Positions 27,101 to 35,962 of a stretch of DNA of 64,000 nt are shown here, piece by piece. Within the stretch, counting starts at the first letter, position 1; every line of letters begins with the position of its first letter. A program made the translations under genes and the position numbers. The stretch comes from Larkinella sp051857545 (GTDB taxonomy: Bacteria > Bacteroidota > Bacteroidia > Cytophagales > Spirosomataceae). The notes below the pieces were generated by a model that searched no databases, was not told where the DNA came from, and saw only the letters and a program-made list of their open reading frames with translations. Location: the NCBI RefSeq assembly GCF_051857545.1, contig NZ_JBPZHB010000016.1, positions 60,521 to 124,520 of the forward strand, given 5' to 3'.

Positions 27101-29612
27101 CTTTTTGCAGATTACCGTTTCGGTCAACAGCCACCACATCGACGGGCAGCGGAACGTTGGTGCCGACGTACGAATCCGCCAGCCGAATGCCGTAAAACGT
27201 TTCCTGCGTGAATACATCGAGTTGTTTCAAACGATTGACCGGGCGGCTGTTTTCGTCAAAAACCGTGACGAACAGTTTGCCTTCCAACACGCCGATGTCG
27301 CGGTAACTGGTCGAAATCGGAAACCGTTCAACGGCCTGACCGCTGGCGTTGGTCACGCCCTGGCGCAGATTTTTTTCAAACGAGGTGTTGCTCTCGATGG
27401 CAAAGGTGTAGTCTGGAAACTGTTTGGCCGTAAACGCCCGCTGCTTCAGTTGCAGGTCCATTTCGTAGGTTCGCCCGGTGGCTGGCGGGCCAAACAGGTT
27501 CGTAGCCGTAGCGGTCATTGTGACGGTTTCGCCGGTTTTGTAGGCGTCGCGTTCGGTGCGGGCTTCCACCCGGATGCGGTCGGGAATAAATTCCTCGATG
27601 CTGATGTTCCGCGATGCCAGCAATACGTCGTTGGCGTTATAAATCTCGGTGACATACGTTCCCGTGATGGCCGCCGGATCGATGGGTACATCAGTGGCCA
27701 CGGCGCCCTGCTCGTTGGTCGATTGGCGGAGCACCCGGTATTCTTTGCCGTTGGGCGACAGGACTTTAATCTTCAGCGGAATCTCGCCGACGCTTTCCCA
27801 AACCGGGTTTCGAATGATGGTGTTGAAGTGAATCGTTTCGCCGGGGCGGTAAATATTGCGGTCGCCATACACAAACGCGTCAAACCCGGTCGGGTTGTCG
27901 CGTTTGCCTTCCACCTCAAACCGCGACGTCTCGACTTTTGCGTCCTGCAACAACAGGTAATTGAAATCGTCTTCGGTTTTGGACAGCACCATCGCCAGTT
28001 TGGAACCGGGATTTTTCTCCGCTATTTTTTCGAAATGGGCGACGCCTTTGCCGTTGGTTTGCACCGTGGCAATAACCTGGTTGTTGCTGCTGATCAGCGT
28101 GATATCGACGTTCGCCAGCGGCTCGGCGGTTTTGATGGAGTTGGCAAACACCCAGACTTCGTCGTTGCCCTGTTTGGTGATCAGACCAATGTCCGACACC
28201 GAAATCAGTTTGGTCGCGCTGATGAACGCATCGTCTTTCGAACTAACCGTAACGAGGTAAATTCCCCGGGGCGGATTCGGACTGGAAGCGGTTTGGTCGG
28301 GGAGGGACAGGTTTAAGGCCGAAACGCCTTTGGCTTTGGGTAAATTGGTTGTTTCGACGGTTTTCTGAACGATGATATCGCTGTAATTCTGTTGTTCATC
28401 GTCGTAATAATAGTGCGTTCCCAGCGGTTTCCATTCGCCGTCGATTTCGCCACTTTCTTCGTAGCGACCCGAGCGCAGGTAATGCAGAATGTTATTTTCG
28501 TACACCTTCGCAATCTTCACGTCCACCTTCGGCACGTTGACGATGTTGACGCCCACGTTCTTTGCGCCTTTCGACGAAAGATAAACCGCCCGTTTGTTGA
28601 CGAACGAAATACCGGCGGGCATTTTTCCAAAAAACACGTCTTTCGAAACCGCTTCTTCCAGTTTTGCACCCAAAACGCCCTTTAGCTGATCGGTGAGCGT
28701 CAGAACGTACGTCTCGGTTTCGTTGAAATTGCCGCGAATGACAAAACCGTTCTCAGTGAGTTCGGCACGGCTTTCGGCTTCCGGTGTCAGGGTATAATAA
28801 CTGCTCAACTGGCTGGCCTGCAATTCCTGCGTCGTGATGATCCGGATAACGCCTTCGTTGTTTTCAAAGCCGGTTTTTACATCCACCACCTCCAGGCTGT
28901 ATTGCGAGGGGAGCGCGGTCGTTTGTTCAAACGCTTCTTTGGTGCTGAAAGCGGTATTCGGCACTTTCAGGCCTTGCCCGATCTGAATTTTCAACGGGGT
29001 TTCGCTGCGGGAAGCGGGGGCGTTGGCGAGCGTAACCGGGATGGTTTCGTTCAGCGACGTTTGCAGAACCTGCGTCGTCAGCGGTTTTTCCGCTTCGGCT
29101 TCAATTTTCAGTAAACCGGCCAGTTCGGCTCCGCTCACTGGGTAGTTGAAATTCAGTTTCGCTTTGGCAATCGGTCGACCGTTCTCGCCCCGCGTCCACC
29201 AGAATTCGGTGTCGGCGAGCTGGAGATACGCCGTGTGGAAAGCAATGGTTTCATTATCAAGAGAGAGTTGCGCGTCTTTCTGCTGACGAACCAGCGCATT
29301 GTTCAGTTCGGCTTTGTATTCTGTGGCTGGTTTGAAAGCAACCGCTGGCGAAAACACCAGTTCGTTGGGGGCAGTCCACTTGAAATTGCCCGCAACCGCC
29401 GGTTCAAAAACCACGTACTGCGTCGAATCCCATTCGTTGAGTCGGCCTTCCGGCACGAGGTCTTTGCTGAACGTAAAGACCAGATTCTGGTTCCGACCCA
29501 CTTCCTCTTCAAAGTTTTGATTGATCAGCCGGACGGAATTACTGAGGTGGGAACAGGTGCTTAAAAAAAACAGGACACTAAGGGCCGTTAACGAACGCAG
29601 GTACGTCTTCAT
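24153..29612 (-). CDS. Bacterial alpha-2-macroglobulin lipoprotein with thioester
   Basis: A 1819-aa periplasmic protease trap. The signal peptide has a lipobox (LSTC, Cys20 or 21), indicating membrane anchoring. Successive MG-type beta domains follow, then the conserved thioester motif GYPYGCMEQ with Cys1351, and the alpha/alpha thioester domain (RVESMQLADGGFSMWPG). The C-terminal domain ends near SYSGGGILTTY. An intact CxEQ means it can probably form covalent links to attacking proteases. In many proteobacteria the partner is penicillin-binding protein 1C; no such gene is adjacent. It stands as a single-gene unit. Confidence 0.94.
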   Translation of the reverse strand: MKTYLRSLTALSVLFFLSTCSHLSNSVRLINQNFEEEVGRNQNLVFTFSKDLVPEGRLNEWDSTQYVVFEPAVAGNFKWTAPNELVFSPAVAFKPATEYKAELNNALVRQQKDAQLSLDNETIAFHTAYLQLADTEFWWTRGENGRPIAKAKLNFNYPVSGAELAGLLKIEAEAEKPLTTQVLQTSLNETIPVTLANAPASRSETPLKIQIGQGLKVPNTAFSTKEAFEQTTALPSQYSLEVVDVKTGFENNEGVIRIITTQELQASQLSSYYTLTPEAESRAELTENGFVIRGNFNETETYVLTLTDQLKGVLGAKLEEAVSKDVFFGKMPAGISFVNKRAVYLSSKGAKNVGVNIVNVPKVDVKIAKVYENNILHYLRSGRYEESGEIDGEWKPLGTHYYYDDEQQNYSDIIVQKTVETTNLPKAKGVSALNLSLPDQTASSPNPPRGIYLVTVSSKDDAFISATKLISVSDIGLITKQGNDEVWVFANSIKTAEPLANVDITLISSNNQVIATVQTNGKGVAHFEKIAEKNPGSKLAMVLSKTEDDFNYLLLQDAKVETSRFEVEGKRDNPTGFDAFVYGDRNIYRPGETIHFNTIIRNPVWESVGEIPLKIKVLSPNGKEYRVLRQSTNEQGAVATDVPIDPAAITGTYVTEIYNANDVLLASRNISIEEFIPDRIRVEARTERDAYKTGETVTMTATATNLFGPPATGRTYEMDLQLKQRAFTAKQFPDYTFAIESNTSFEKNLRQGVTNASGQAVERFPISTSYRDIGVLEGKLFVTVFDENSRPVNRLKQLDVFTQETFYGIRLADSYVGTNVPLPVDVVAVDRNGNLQKGATAQAEVVRFDYQTVVEKQYDQLRYVSKKREKVVYTNNLTFGDGRAKFSYVPTVSGEYEVRIRRTGKSGDVAAAYTAVSYYAYGFGTTQSSSFEVSTEGQVLMEFDKEKYQVGDKAKVLFKTPFAGKLLVTLERNKVLETHVLETDQKSAELTFSLSNEHLPTVYVTATLIRPVDGSNLPLMVAHGFAPISVEDPETKLPVEITAVTQSRSKTKQHISVKTSPNAELTVAVVDEGILQLKNFQTPDIHGYFYQKRALEVNSHDLYAFLFPELALSGRSSFGGDGYNLGKRINPLSNGRVKLVALWSGVLKANGSGEASFDVAIPQFSGDLRVMAVAYKDKAFGSAMKNMKVADPLVISTGASRFLSPDDELSLPVTISNTTKKPATVTASLKLSGALLANGATTQQLTIGPGQEVRATFAVKAKTAIGTGHMTVLVKGLNETFSESLDLTVRPVTSLLKTAQSGVVAANQSQTIDLTNSYIPGTVRSQLTVSRSPMIQLSKELSYLLGYPYGCMEQTISKAFPQLYFAEVLKTMGKPGTYFVRSGDSDLNPNYTVQEAIRRVESMQLADGGFSMWPGLPTEDGWASAYAVHFLTEARRAGFEVSPSVYSKALDRLNVRTSSPALEDEIVRDETGNTVRKVVSRQNLYGLYALALGGQPNRPAMNYYKTAALRPNENSLTSDSRYLLAAAFYLTGDTRSYSALLPKKFNNTTNQRQSGGSYASPIRNLALVLNTLLETDPDNLQIPTLARQLSQALNTSSYLNTQESVFAVLALGKIAKKAATSTATATLSAEGKTVGQFTGKNLNLMTGIANRKLNLTTQGSGSLYWFAQTEGLSATGNYTEEDAGLRVRREFLDRDGAPMSSFKQNDLVVVRISLASDNGIAVNNVVVTDMLPAGFEIENPRLTEPREMPWIKGASTPEHFDVRDDRIHFFTSAGTTVKTFYYLVRVVSKGRFALGPVSADAMYDGSLRSYSGGGILTTY

Positions 29613-29850
29613 GGTTTGGAATTGTTACGGAGAAGAACGGCGAAAGGTCTTAAAAATAGTTGGCATTTTGCAATACGAATGAATAAATGGCGGTTTCAGG
29701 CTGGTAATCACCGCTATATCACAGATGGCAGGAAGGGAAACCCGGATCGGTTCTACGGAATGAGGGGCCACACAATCGATCCGTCCAGTCCGCAAAAACA
29801 TAAAGCACGCACAAGCCGTTTTGCCGACTCACCCTTATCTCAACGGAGTC

Positions 29851-30375
29851 ATGCAAGATCCCCGACACGACGAAGACGGCCATATCCAGAATCTCGCCGG
29901 AGCAGAAGCCCTCGAAAAATTAAAAGACCTCGCCGAAGGCATGTGTATGTTTACGACCTTCACCGACAGCCGCCCGGCCCCCAGCCGCCCGATGGCATTG
30001 CAGGGCGTAGACGACGATGGCGCACTCTATTTCCTCAGTGCGGCTTCATCAAATAAAAACAAGGAACTGGCCACCGACCCGGCAGTGCAGCTTTTCTTCT
30101 GCAAAGAAGGCCCCTCCGAATACCTCAGTTTGTATGGCACGGCTACCATTTCGCAAGACCGCCAAAAAATTGAAGAATACTGGACACCTTTCGCGAAAAT
30201 CTGGTTTCAGGGCGGCAAGGACGATCCGGATCTGACGGTGATTCGTGTGCAGCCCGAAAGTTGCCGCTACTGGGATACGAAGAACAACCGCGCGGTGTCG
30301 TTCATCAAGATGGCGGCTTCGCTGGTGACCGGCAAAACGATGGATGACGGCGTGGAAGGTGAACTGAAGGTCTGA
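29851..30375 (+). CDS. Pyridoxamine 5'-phosphate oxidase-like general stress protein
   Basis: A 174-aa split-barrel flavoprotein of the general stress protein 26 type (Pyridox_ox_2-like). Visible features are MCMFTTFTDSRPAPSRPMALQGVDDDGALYFLS, the flavin-binding beta-barrel start, followed by the NKNKEL...AVQLFF and YLSLYGTATIS strands and IRVQPESCRYWD near the end. The ATG at 29851 with CGGAG just upstream is preferred to a TTG 30 bp earlier. It probably binds FMN or F420-like flavin in the cytoplasm; the precise reaction is unknown. Confidence 0.85.
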   Translation: MQDPRHDEDGHIQNLAGAEALEKLKDLAEGMCMFTTFTDSRPAPSRPMALQGVDDDGALYFLSAASSNKNKELATDPAVQLFFCKEGPSEYLSLYGTATISQDRQKIEEYWTPFAKIWFQGGKDDPDLTVIRVQPESCRYWDTKNNRAVSFIKMAASLVTGKTMDDGVEGELKV

Positions 30376-30403
30376 TTCATTTGCCAAAAGCAAATCAACA
30401 ATA

Positions 30404-30431
30404 AAGCCGACCGCGAATCCGCAGTCGGCTT
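30404..30431. terminator. Hairpin after the stress-protein gene
   Basis: AAGCCGAC / GTCGGCTT with a 12-nt loop, 29 bp after the stop codon at 30375. Confidence 0.55.
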
Positions 30432-30468
30432 ATACAGTTTTGGTTTTTAGTTGTGAAGTTAATCAGTC

Positions 30469-30498
30469 GGTCTACCGGTTTACGTAAACCGGTAGACC
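30469..30498. repeat. 30-bp perfect loop-free palindrome
   Basis: GGTCTACCGGTTTAC and its exact complement meet at a central TACGTA. It lies 8 bp after the acyl-CoA dehydrogenase stop (minus strand), between convergent genes. Probably part of a shared terminator, or a protein-binding or cruciform site. Confidence 0.7.
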
Positions 30499-30506
30499 TG
30501 AGTTTC

Positions 30507-32306
30507 TTAGAAAATATATTTATTCTCCGCAATCATCGCATCGGCAATGCGACGGCGGGTGTCTTTCAGGTTCAGCGGTTCAATTTTGGTAAAGCGTTTC
30601 AGGCCCATCAGCATCACGCGGAGTTCGTCGCCCTCGGCAAACGACGAGATGGCGGCCCGACCGGCGTTGTTGATTTTCTCGACGGCTTCGTGCAAGTAGA
30701 CCAGTGCGAGGTCTTTCTGCAACGCGACCGAGGATTCGCCCTTGATGCCCGTCAGTTTTTCAACCCGCAGCAAAACCGACTCGGCCACGTACAGTTCAAT
30801 GACCATATCGGCAAGATTCATCAGTATTTCCTGCTCATCCGACAGTTTCATCATCAGTTTCTGAACAGCCGCACCCGCTACCATCAGAATGGCTTTTTTT
30901 AGGTTCCGCAGCACTTTTTTCTCGGCAGCAAACAGCACTTCCTCTTCGTCGGCACTGAAATCCGGGATCGACATGATTTCTTTGGAAACCGCCATCGCCG
31001 GACCCATCAGATCGAGTTCGCCCTTCATGGTTCGCTTCAGGATCATGTCGACGGTCAGCATCCGGTTGATTTCGTTCGTGCCTTCAAAAATCCGGTTGAT
31101 GCGGGCGTCGCGGTAAGCACGGTCCATTGGCGCGTCGGCCGAATACCCCATGCCGCCGTACACCTGAACGCCTTCATCGACCACGTAATCCAGTGCTTCG
31201 GAACCGTGAACTTTCATCATGGCGCATTCGATGGCGAACTGCTCCAGGGCTTTCAACTTGGCTTCGGAGTCCCCCAGGCCGTTGGCTTTCAAGTTTTCGA
31301 TCAGGTCGTCGATGTTCTGTCCGGCGCGGTAACAGGCGGTTTCACAGGCGTAAACTTTCACCGCCATTTCGGCCAGCTTGTGCTTGATCGCGCCAAAGCT
31401 CGAAATCAGTGTGTTGAACTGCTTGCGTTCGTTGGCATACCGGATGGCGTTATTGATCACTTCTTTCGACCCGCCGACGGCGGCCACGCCTAGTTTAATC
31501 CGGCCAATGTTGAGAATATTGACGGCAATTTTGAAACCGTTGCCCCGCGTCGAAAGCAGATTTTCGACCGGCACTTTGCAATCGTTGAAGAAAATCTGGC
31601 GGGTGTCGGAGCCTTTGATGCCCATTTTATGCTCCGGCTCATTCATCGTAATGCCACCAAAATCCTTTTCGATGATGAAGGCACTCAGGTTCTTGTCCTC
31701 ATCGATTTTGGCAAAAACAATGAACAGATCGGCAAAACCGCCGTTCGTAATCCACATTTTCTGACCGTCGATGATGTAGTGCTTACCATCTTCGGTCAAT
31801 TTAGCTTTCGTTTTGCCAGAGTTGGCGTCCGAACCCGAATCTGGCTCAGTCAGGCAGTAAGCGGCTTTCCATTCGCCGGTCGCCAGTTTGGGCAGATATT
31901 TCGATTTTTGGTCGTCGTTGCCGTAGTATACAATCGGTAGGGTTCCGATACCGGTGTGGGCCGACAGCGCCACGGAGAACGAATGCCCGGCACCGGTTAC
32001 TTCCGTTACCAGCATCGACGTATTGAAATTCATGCCAAAACCGCCGTATTCTTCCGGAACCGACGTACCGAGCAGACCCAGTTCACCGGCTTTGTCCATC
32101 AATGAAGCAATCAGGTCCGGCGATTTGGCCTGGTCGATTTCGTCCAGACGAGTCCAGATTTCGCGCTCCAGAAACTCGCGGCAAGTCGCGGCAATCATTT
32201 GTTGCTCTTCCGAAAATTCCTCCGGAATGAACACCTGGGCGGCATCGGTTTCTTTGATCAGAAACTCTCCGCCTTTCAGCGATGCTTTATGGTCCGTTGC
32301 AATCAT
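30507..32306 (-). CDS. Acyl-CoA dehydrogenase
   Basis: FAD enzyme that introduces the trans-2 double bond into acyl-CoA, the first step of beta-oxidation. The 599-aa protein has the usual alpha/beta/alpha domains: AYCLTEPDSGSD and MWITNGG near the flavin, and the catalytic Glu408 in FEGTNEI. An extra helical C-terminal domain of about 150 residues makes it VLCAD-like. The start at 32306 is preferred; the frame extends to 32363, but that stretch contains the operator and -7 box. Two copies of the TATGC-GCATA palindrome precede the gene, suggesting control by the MarR gene at 39.0 kb. Confidence 0.93.
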   Translation of the reverse strand: MIATDHKASLKGGEFLIKETDAAQVFIPEEFSEEQQMIAATCREFLEREIWTRLDEIDQAKSPDLIASLMDKAGELGLLGTSVPEEYGGFGMNFNTSMLVTEVTGAGHSFSVALSAHTGIGTLPIVYYGNDDQKSKYLPKLATGEWKAAYCLTEPDSGSDANSGKTKAKLTEDGKHYIIDGQKMWITNGGFADLFIVFAKIDEDKNLSAFIIEKDFGGITMNEPEHKMGIKGSDTRQIFFNDCKVPVENLLSTRGNGFKIAVNILNIGRIKLGVAAVGGSKEVINNAIRYANERKQFNTLISSFGAIKHKLAEMAVKVYACETACYRAGQNIDDLIENLKANGLGDSEAKLKALEQFAIECAMMKVHGSEALDYVVDEGVQVYGGMGYSADAPMDRAYRDARINRIFEGTNEINRMLTVDMILKRTMKGELDLMGPAMAVSKEIMSIPDFSADEEEVLFAAEKKVLRNLKKAILMVAGAAVQKLMMKLSDEQEILMNLADMVIELYVAESVLLRVEKLTGIKGESSVALQKDLALVYLHEAVEKINNAGRAAISSFAEGDELRVMLMGLKRFTKIEPLNLKDTRRRIADAMIAENKYIF

Positions 32307-32335
32307 GATGTAGGTCGAATAGGGGTTTATAGGTT

Positions 32336-32351
32336 GGTATGCAGGCATACC
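32336..32351. promoter_or_regulatory. MarR-type operator copy 1
   Basis: GGTATGC-AG-GCATACC has perfect 7-bp arms. It lies 30-45 bp before the acyl-CoA dehydrogenase start and downstream of the -7 box. It has the same core as 32384-32397 and 39542-39553. Confidence 0.65.
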
Positions 32352-32360
32352 GTTGCCGTG

Positions 32361-32391
32361 CAAAAGTAAAAAAAGTAGAAATAGTATGCAA
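32361..32391 (-). promoter_or_regulatory. Promoter of the acyl-CoA dehydrogenase gene
   Basis: The minus strand shows -7 TACTTTTG (32361-32368) and a -33 TTG (32389-32391) separated by 20 bp, matching the Bacteroidota consensus. The -33 TTG lies inside operator copy 2, so a bound protein would block the promoter. Confidence 0.6.
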
Positions 32392-32397
32392 GCATAC
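32384..32397. promoter_or_regulatory. MarR-type operator copy 2
   Basis: GTATGC-AA-GCATAC has perfect 6-bp arms and covers the -33 element. Its centre is 47 bp from that of copy 1. Confidence 0.65.
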
Positions 32398-32561
32398 GGG
32401 TTTAATTTGATAACGGTTTTTAGCGGGAGAATGTGCCTTCCGTCTGTTAATGAAATAGGTCATTTGGTAGCCATAAAGTATAAATTAATGCCATTTTTGC
32501 TTGTACATGTATGATTTAACTGTATATTTCGTCTATTATTGGGTACGACTATTGCGTAGGT

Positions 32562-34640
32562 ATGATCCAGGAAAATACATTCAGACCAGCGTTGTTGCGG
32601 AACGGCCTGAATCCGTCGTTCATCAGACGACTGTTTGGATTGAGTTTAGGTCTTCTGCTTCAGGGTGGAGCCGTTCATGCTCAGGGTGTTCCCCGGATTG
32701 ATAACCGGCTGGAATTTGCCGGGGTAACGATTCTGTTGACCCCGGCCACGCAGCATTCCGTTCAACAGGAAGCAGAATTATTGTATGTCAATCGGGCATT
32801 GGTGACGGCCCGATTGGAGCGAATGAATGCGTACTTTCCGATTATCCGGCCTCTTCTGGCTCAACATTCCCTATCCGACGATTTTTTATTTCTGGCCCTT
32901 CATCATTCGATATCGGCTTCTGATGAAGCATCCTCCGGTTTTTGGGCTTTGGACAAGACGACCCTGCACGATCTGCGAACTGATGTTTTTGTGGATGAAC
33001 GGCGGCATCCCATCCGGTCGACGCGGGCCGTTTTGACCCGGTTAAAACAACTGTATAATCGAAAGCCGAACTGGGTGTCGGTCATCCACCGGTACGATCA
33101 ACTGTTGCGCGGAGACTCGACCCAGCTTTTAACACAGGAACCCGTAGATGGAAAAACTTACGCCCTCAATGACCCGCAGGATGTGTTTCTGATCCGGCTG
33201 CTGGCGTCTAAAATGGTTTTGGAACGCGCCTTGTCGGTTTATCATCCGCAGAAACAAACGGTTTTGTTTCCGTATGAAGAGACCCGGGGGAGAAGCCTTT
33301 CGCAAATTGCGGAAACGTGTCGGGTTAGTGAAGCCCTGGTCAGTCAATACAATACCTGGCTAAAAGCACCCCGCATACCGGAAAATGAGGATTATACAGT
33401 TTATGTCCCGACAACGCCGGAACAGTATGCCGGGTTGAAACAGCAAACTGGTTCGTCGGGCGAGCGTCAGGCGGCTCTCCAGGATGCTGGTTTTCCGGTA
33501 TTACAAAAAAGTACGGCGGAACCCGGTAAACGGGGTGGGATATTCTACCAGATCAACGGAAAAAAAGGAATTCAGGCGCAGTTATTCGACAACCGGATTA
33601 CGCTGGCTTATGAGGGCAAAATAAAGGTGGAAAAGTTTCAGCGGTATAACGACCTGCGGAGCGACCAGCCGATTGTTGCGGGTGAAATTTATTACCTGCG
33701 AAAAAAAAGGAAACGGGCCAACGTGCCGTTTCACATTGTCAGACGCGGGCAGTCGCTGTGGGCCATTGCCCAGCAATACGGGATTAAACTTCACAAACTG
33801 ATTGCGTACAATGGGATCAATCCCGAGCAGCAACCCGCGGTGAACCGGATTTTATGGTTGCAGAAAAAGCGACCTTCCAACCTGCCGGTGGAATATTACC
33901 GGGCACCCGCCGAACCGCCTTTGACACCTAAAACCGAACCCGTCCTGGCCGTTACCAAACCGGACTCCGCCGATCAGAAACCCGTCGTTTTGAAACCGGA
34001 GCCGACTGAGCAGCCCGAGCGGCTGGCGGTTGCCGAAAAGCCCCTGACCACCGTTCCGAGCCGAAGCACCCTGTCGACGCTGGACAGTATGATTGCGGCA
34101 TTGAACGAACCGGAAGCCCCGCAGTTCCGTTCTAGTGCCGCCAAAACCATTCAGCCCGTTCGCGTAACAGAGAAAGCGGTTCCGGTGAAGGAAGCCGAAG
34201 AAGAGCCGGAAGAGGTGAGTGGTCCGCTGATTATGCACGTGGCGGAAAAAAGTGATACCTATGCAACGGTAGCCCGGAAATACAACGTGACGGTTTCCCA
34301 ATTGTATCTCTGGAATAATTTGTCGGCCCAAAAACCGCTCCGGCCCGGTCAGGCATTGTTGATCGATCAATCGAAGTCGCCCACGAAAACCGGTTTAGTT
34401 CCGCTGGCCGCGAAACCCACCAAACCCGCAATGGCTCGACCACCTGTGGCAAAACCGGCAGCGCTGGCCACTGTACCGGTCAATTCAACGGGTGAACTGA
34501 TTCATGTGGTGAAACCCGGCGAAAATATGTACCGGATTGGGTTGCGCTACAACGTAAAACCGGAGCAGGTTCGCCAATGGAATCATTTGCCGGATTTGAC
34601 GGCGGTTGTGGGGGCACGATTGGTGATCCGGAAAAAATAA
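32562..34640 (+). CDS. LysM-repeat secreted protein with degenerate MltD-like transglycosylase domain
   Basis: A 692-aa periplasmic protein. The signal peptide ends near VHAQ (about 41). Residues about 85-240 align by eye with MltD-type lytic transglycosylases, including VDERRHPIRSTRAVLTRLKQLY. The catalytic-Glu position (ES in LVESxF) reads LHHSIS, and the AYNSG motif is absent, so the domain is probably inactive. LysM domains follow at about 390-435, 560-605 and 645-690, separated by Pro/Lys/Glu linkers. It probably binds peptidoglycan as a scaffold or regulator rather than cutting it. Confidence 0.85.
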   Translation: MIQENTFRPALLRNGLNPSFIRRLFGLSLGLLLQGGAVHAQGVPRIDNRLEFAGVTILLTPATQHSVQQEAELLYVNRALVTARLERMNAYFPIIRPLLAQHSLSDDFLFLALHHSISASDEASSGFWALDKTTLHDLRTDVFVDERRHPIRSTRAVLTRLKQLYNRKPNWVSVIHRYDQLLRGDSTQLLTQEPVDGKTYALNDPQDVFLIRLLASKMVLERALSVYHPQKQTVLFPYEETRGRSLSQIAETCRVSEALVSQYNTWLKAPRIPENEDYTVYVPTTPEQYAGLKQQTGSSGERQAALQDAGFPVLQKSTAEPGKRGGIFYQINGKKGIQAQLFDNRITLAYEGKIKVEKFQRYNDLRSDQPIVAGEIYYLRKKRKRANVPFHIVRRGQSLWAIAQQYGIKLHKLIAYNGINPEQQPAVNRILWLQKKRPSNLPVEYYRAPAEPPLTPKTEPVLAVTKPDSADQKPVVLKPEPTEQPERLAVAEKPLTTVPSRSTLSTLDSMIAALNEPEAPQFRSSAAKTIQPVRVTEKAVPVKEAEEEPEEVSGPLIMHVAEKSDTYATVARKYNVTVSQLYLWNNLSAQKPLRPGQALLIDQSKSPTKTGLVPLAAKPTKPAMARPPVAKPAALATVPVNSTGELIHVVKPGENMYRIGLRYNVKPEQVRQWNHLPDLTAVVGARLVIRKK

Positions 34641-34641
34641 A

Positions 34642-34657
34642 AGGGGCCGAAGCCCCT
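34642..34657 (+). terminator. Short hairpin after the LysM gene
   Basis: AGGGGC-CGAA-GCCCCT stem-loop with a stable GNRA-like closing, beginning 2 bp after the stop codon. Confidence 0.45.
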
Positions 34658-34666
34658 GTATTTGAT

Positions 34667-34749
34667 GATACCCCTAAATCCCCTAAAGGGGACTTTCTGC
34701 ATTTGGAGTAAGCTGTGTCCAAGTCCCCTTTAGGGGATTTAGGGGTATC
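34667..34749. terminator. 29-bp perfect hairpin of the CCCCTAAA family between convergent genes
   Basis: Arms 34667-34695 and 34721-34749 are exact complements containing CCCCTAAATCCCCTAAAGG, with a 25-nt loop. I recall similar CCCCTAAA/TTTAGGGG hairpins as common intergenic repeats in Bacteroidota. It separates the LysM gene from the thiolase gene. Confidence 0.7.
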
Positions 34750-34758
34750 GGGCGGTTG

Positions 34759-35934
34759 TCAAAGCCGCTCAAAAATCCCGGCGACGCCCTGACCGCCACC
34801 GACACAGGCCGAAACCATGCCGTACTTCTGGTTCTGACGCTCCATTTCATTCAATAACTGCACCGACAGCCGAGCACCCGTCGAACCCAGCGCGTGGCCG
34901 AGCGCAATGGCCCCACCGTTCGGGTTGATTTTGCTGCGATCCAGCCCAAGTTCCTGAATAACCGCCAGCGATTGGGCCGCAAAGGCTTCATTCAGTTCAA
35001 TTTGATCGATATCATCCTGTTTCAACCCGGCTTTTTTCAGGGCTAACGGAATGGCGTTCACCGGCCCGATGCCCATGATGCGCGGTTCTACGCCAGCGGC
35101 TGCGTAAGACACCATCCGGGCTTTCGGTTTCAACCCCAGTTCGTTGACGAGCTTTTCAGACATCACGATGACAAACGCGGCACCGTCGGATGTTTGCGAT
35201 GAATTTCCTGCCGTGACCGAGCCGCCAGCCGCAAAAACCGGTTTCAGCTTGTTCAGGGCTTCAAAACTGGTGTCGGCGCGTGGGCCTTCGTCTTTGCCAA
35301 CGGTCCATTCTCGGGTTTTCTTTTTGCCCGAATCGGCATCGAAATACGTTTCTTTTACGGCAATCGGCACAATTTCACCGTCGAACTTCCCGGCTGCCTG
35401 AGCCGCCAACGCTTTCTGGTGTGATTCGAAGGCAAATTGATCCTGGTCTTCGCGGCCAATTTTAAATTGCTCGGCCACCTGCTCGGCGGTTAGTCCCATG
35501 CCGATGTAGTAGTCCGGGTGTTTCTGCGCGATTTCAAAGTTCAGGGCGGTTTTCCAACCCATCACCGGCACCAGCGACATTGACTCGGTACCACCCGCAA
35601 TGATGCAGTCGGCCAGTCCGGCGTGGATTTTGGCCGACGCGATGGCAATGGCTTCTAGTCCCGATCCGCAATACCGGTTGATGGTCATGCCCGGCACGCT
35701 GTTGGGCAGCGACAGCAGGGCAATATACCGGGCAATCTGCATGCCCTGCTCGGCTTCCGGCACGGCATTGCCGACGATCAGGTCTTCGACGCGCGCAGGG
35801 TCGAAGTTCGGAATCTGTGCGAGCAGGTGTTTGATGACTTCAGCCGCCAGGTCGTCGGGGCGGGTGAGCCGCAATCCGCCCCGGGGAGCTTTCCCGACGG
35901 CGGTTCTATAGCCAGCTACGATGTATGCGTCCAT
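34759..35934 (-). CDS. fadA: Acetyl-CoA C-acyltransferase (3-ketoacyl-CoA thiolase)
   Basis: Performs the last step of beta-oxidation, splitting 3-ketoacyl-CoA to acetyl-CoA and a shortened acyl-CoA. The 391-aa protein has the nucleophile Cys89 (INRYCGSGLEA), the catalytic His347 (GGAIALGHALGSTGAR) and the second active Cys377 (SACVGGGQG). It is the last gene of the marR-led group, 51 bp after the four-helix-bundle gene. With the 3-hydroxyacyl-CoA dehydrogenase upstream it makes a complete oxidation module. Confidence 0.95.
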   Translation of the reverse strand: MDAYIVAGYRTAVGKAPRGGLRLTRPDDLAAEVIKHLLAQIPNFDPARVEDLIVGNAVPEAEQGMQIARYIALLSLPNSVPGMTINRYCGSGLEAIAIASAKIHAGLADCIIAGGTESMSLVPVMGWKTALNFEIAQKHPDYYIGMGLTAEQVAEQFKIGREDQDQFAFESHQKALAAQAAGKFDGEIVPIAVKETYFDADSGKKKTREWTVGKDEGPRADTSFEALNKLKPVFAAGGSVTAGNSSQTSDGAAFVIVMSEKLVNELGLKPKARMVSYAAAGVEPRIMGIGPVNAIPLALKKAGLKQDDIDQIELNEAFAAQSLAVIQELGLDRSKINPNGGAIALGHALGSTGARLSVQLLNEMERQNQKYGMVSACVGGGQGVAGIFERL

Positions 35935-35962
35935 TTTTTATTGAGATTAAAGAGGTTAGACA

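Noticed and set aside
27105..28316. A 403-codon open frame antisense to the alpha-2-macroglobulin gene
   Set aside because: It lies fully within a well-supported 1819-codon gene and shows no domain or start signal.
29616..30056. A 146-codon frame overlapping the stress-protein gene in another frame
   Set aside because: The low-complexity Arg/Pro sequence is a frame-shifted reading of the real gene at 29851-30375.
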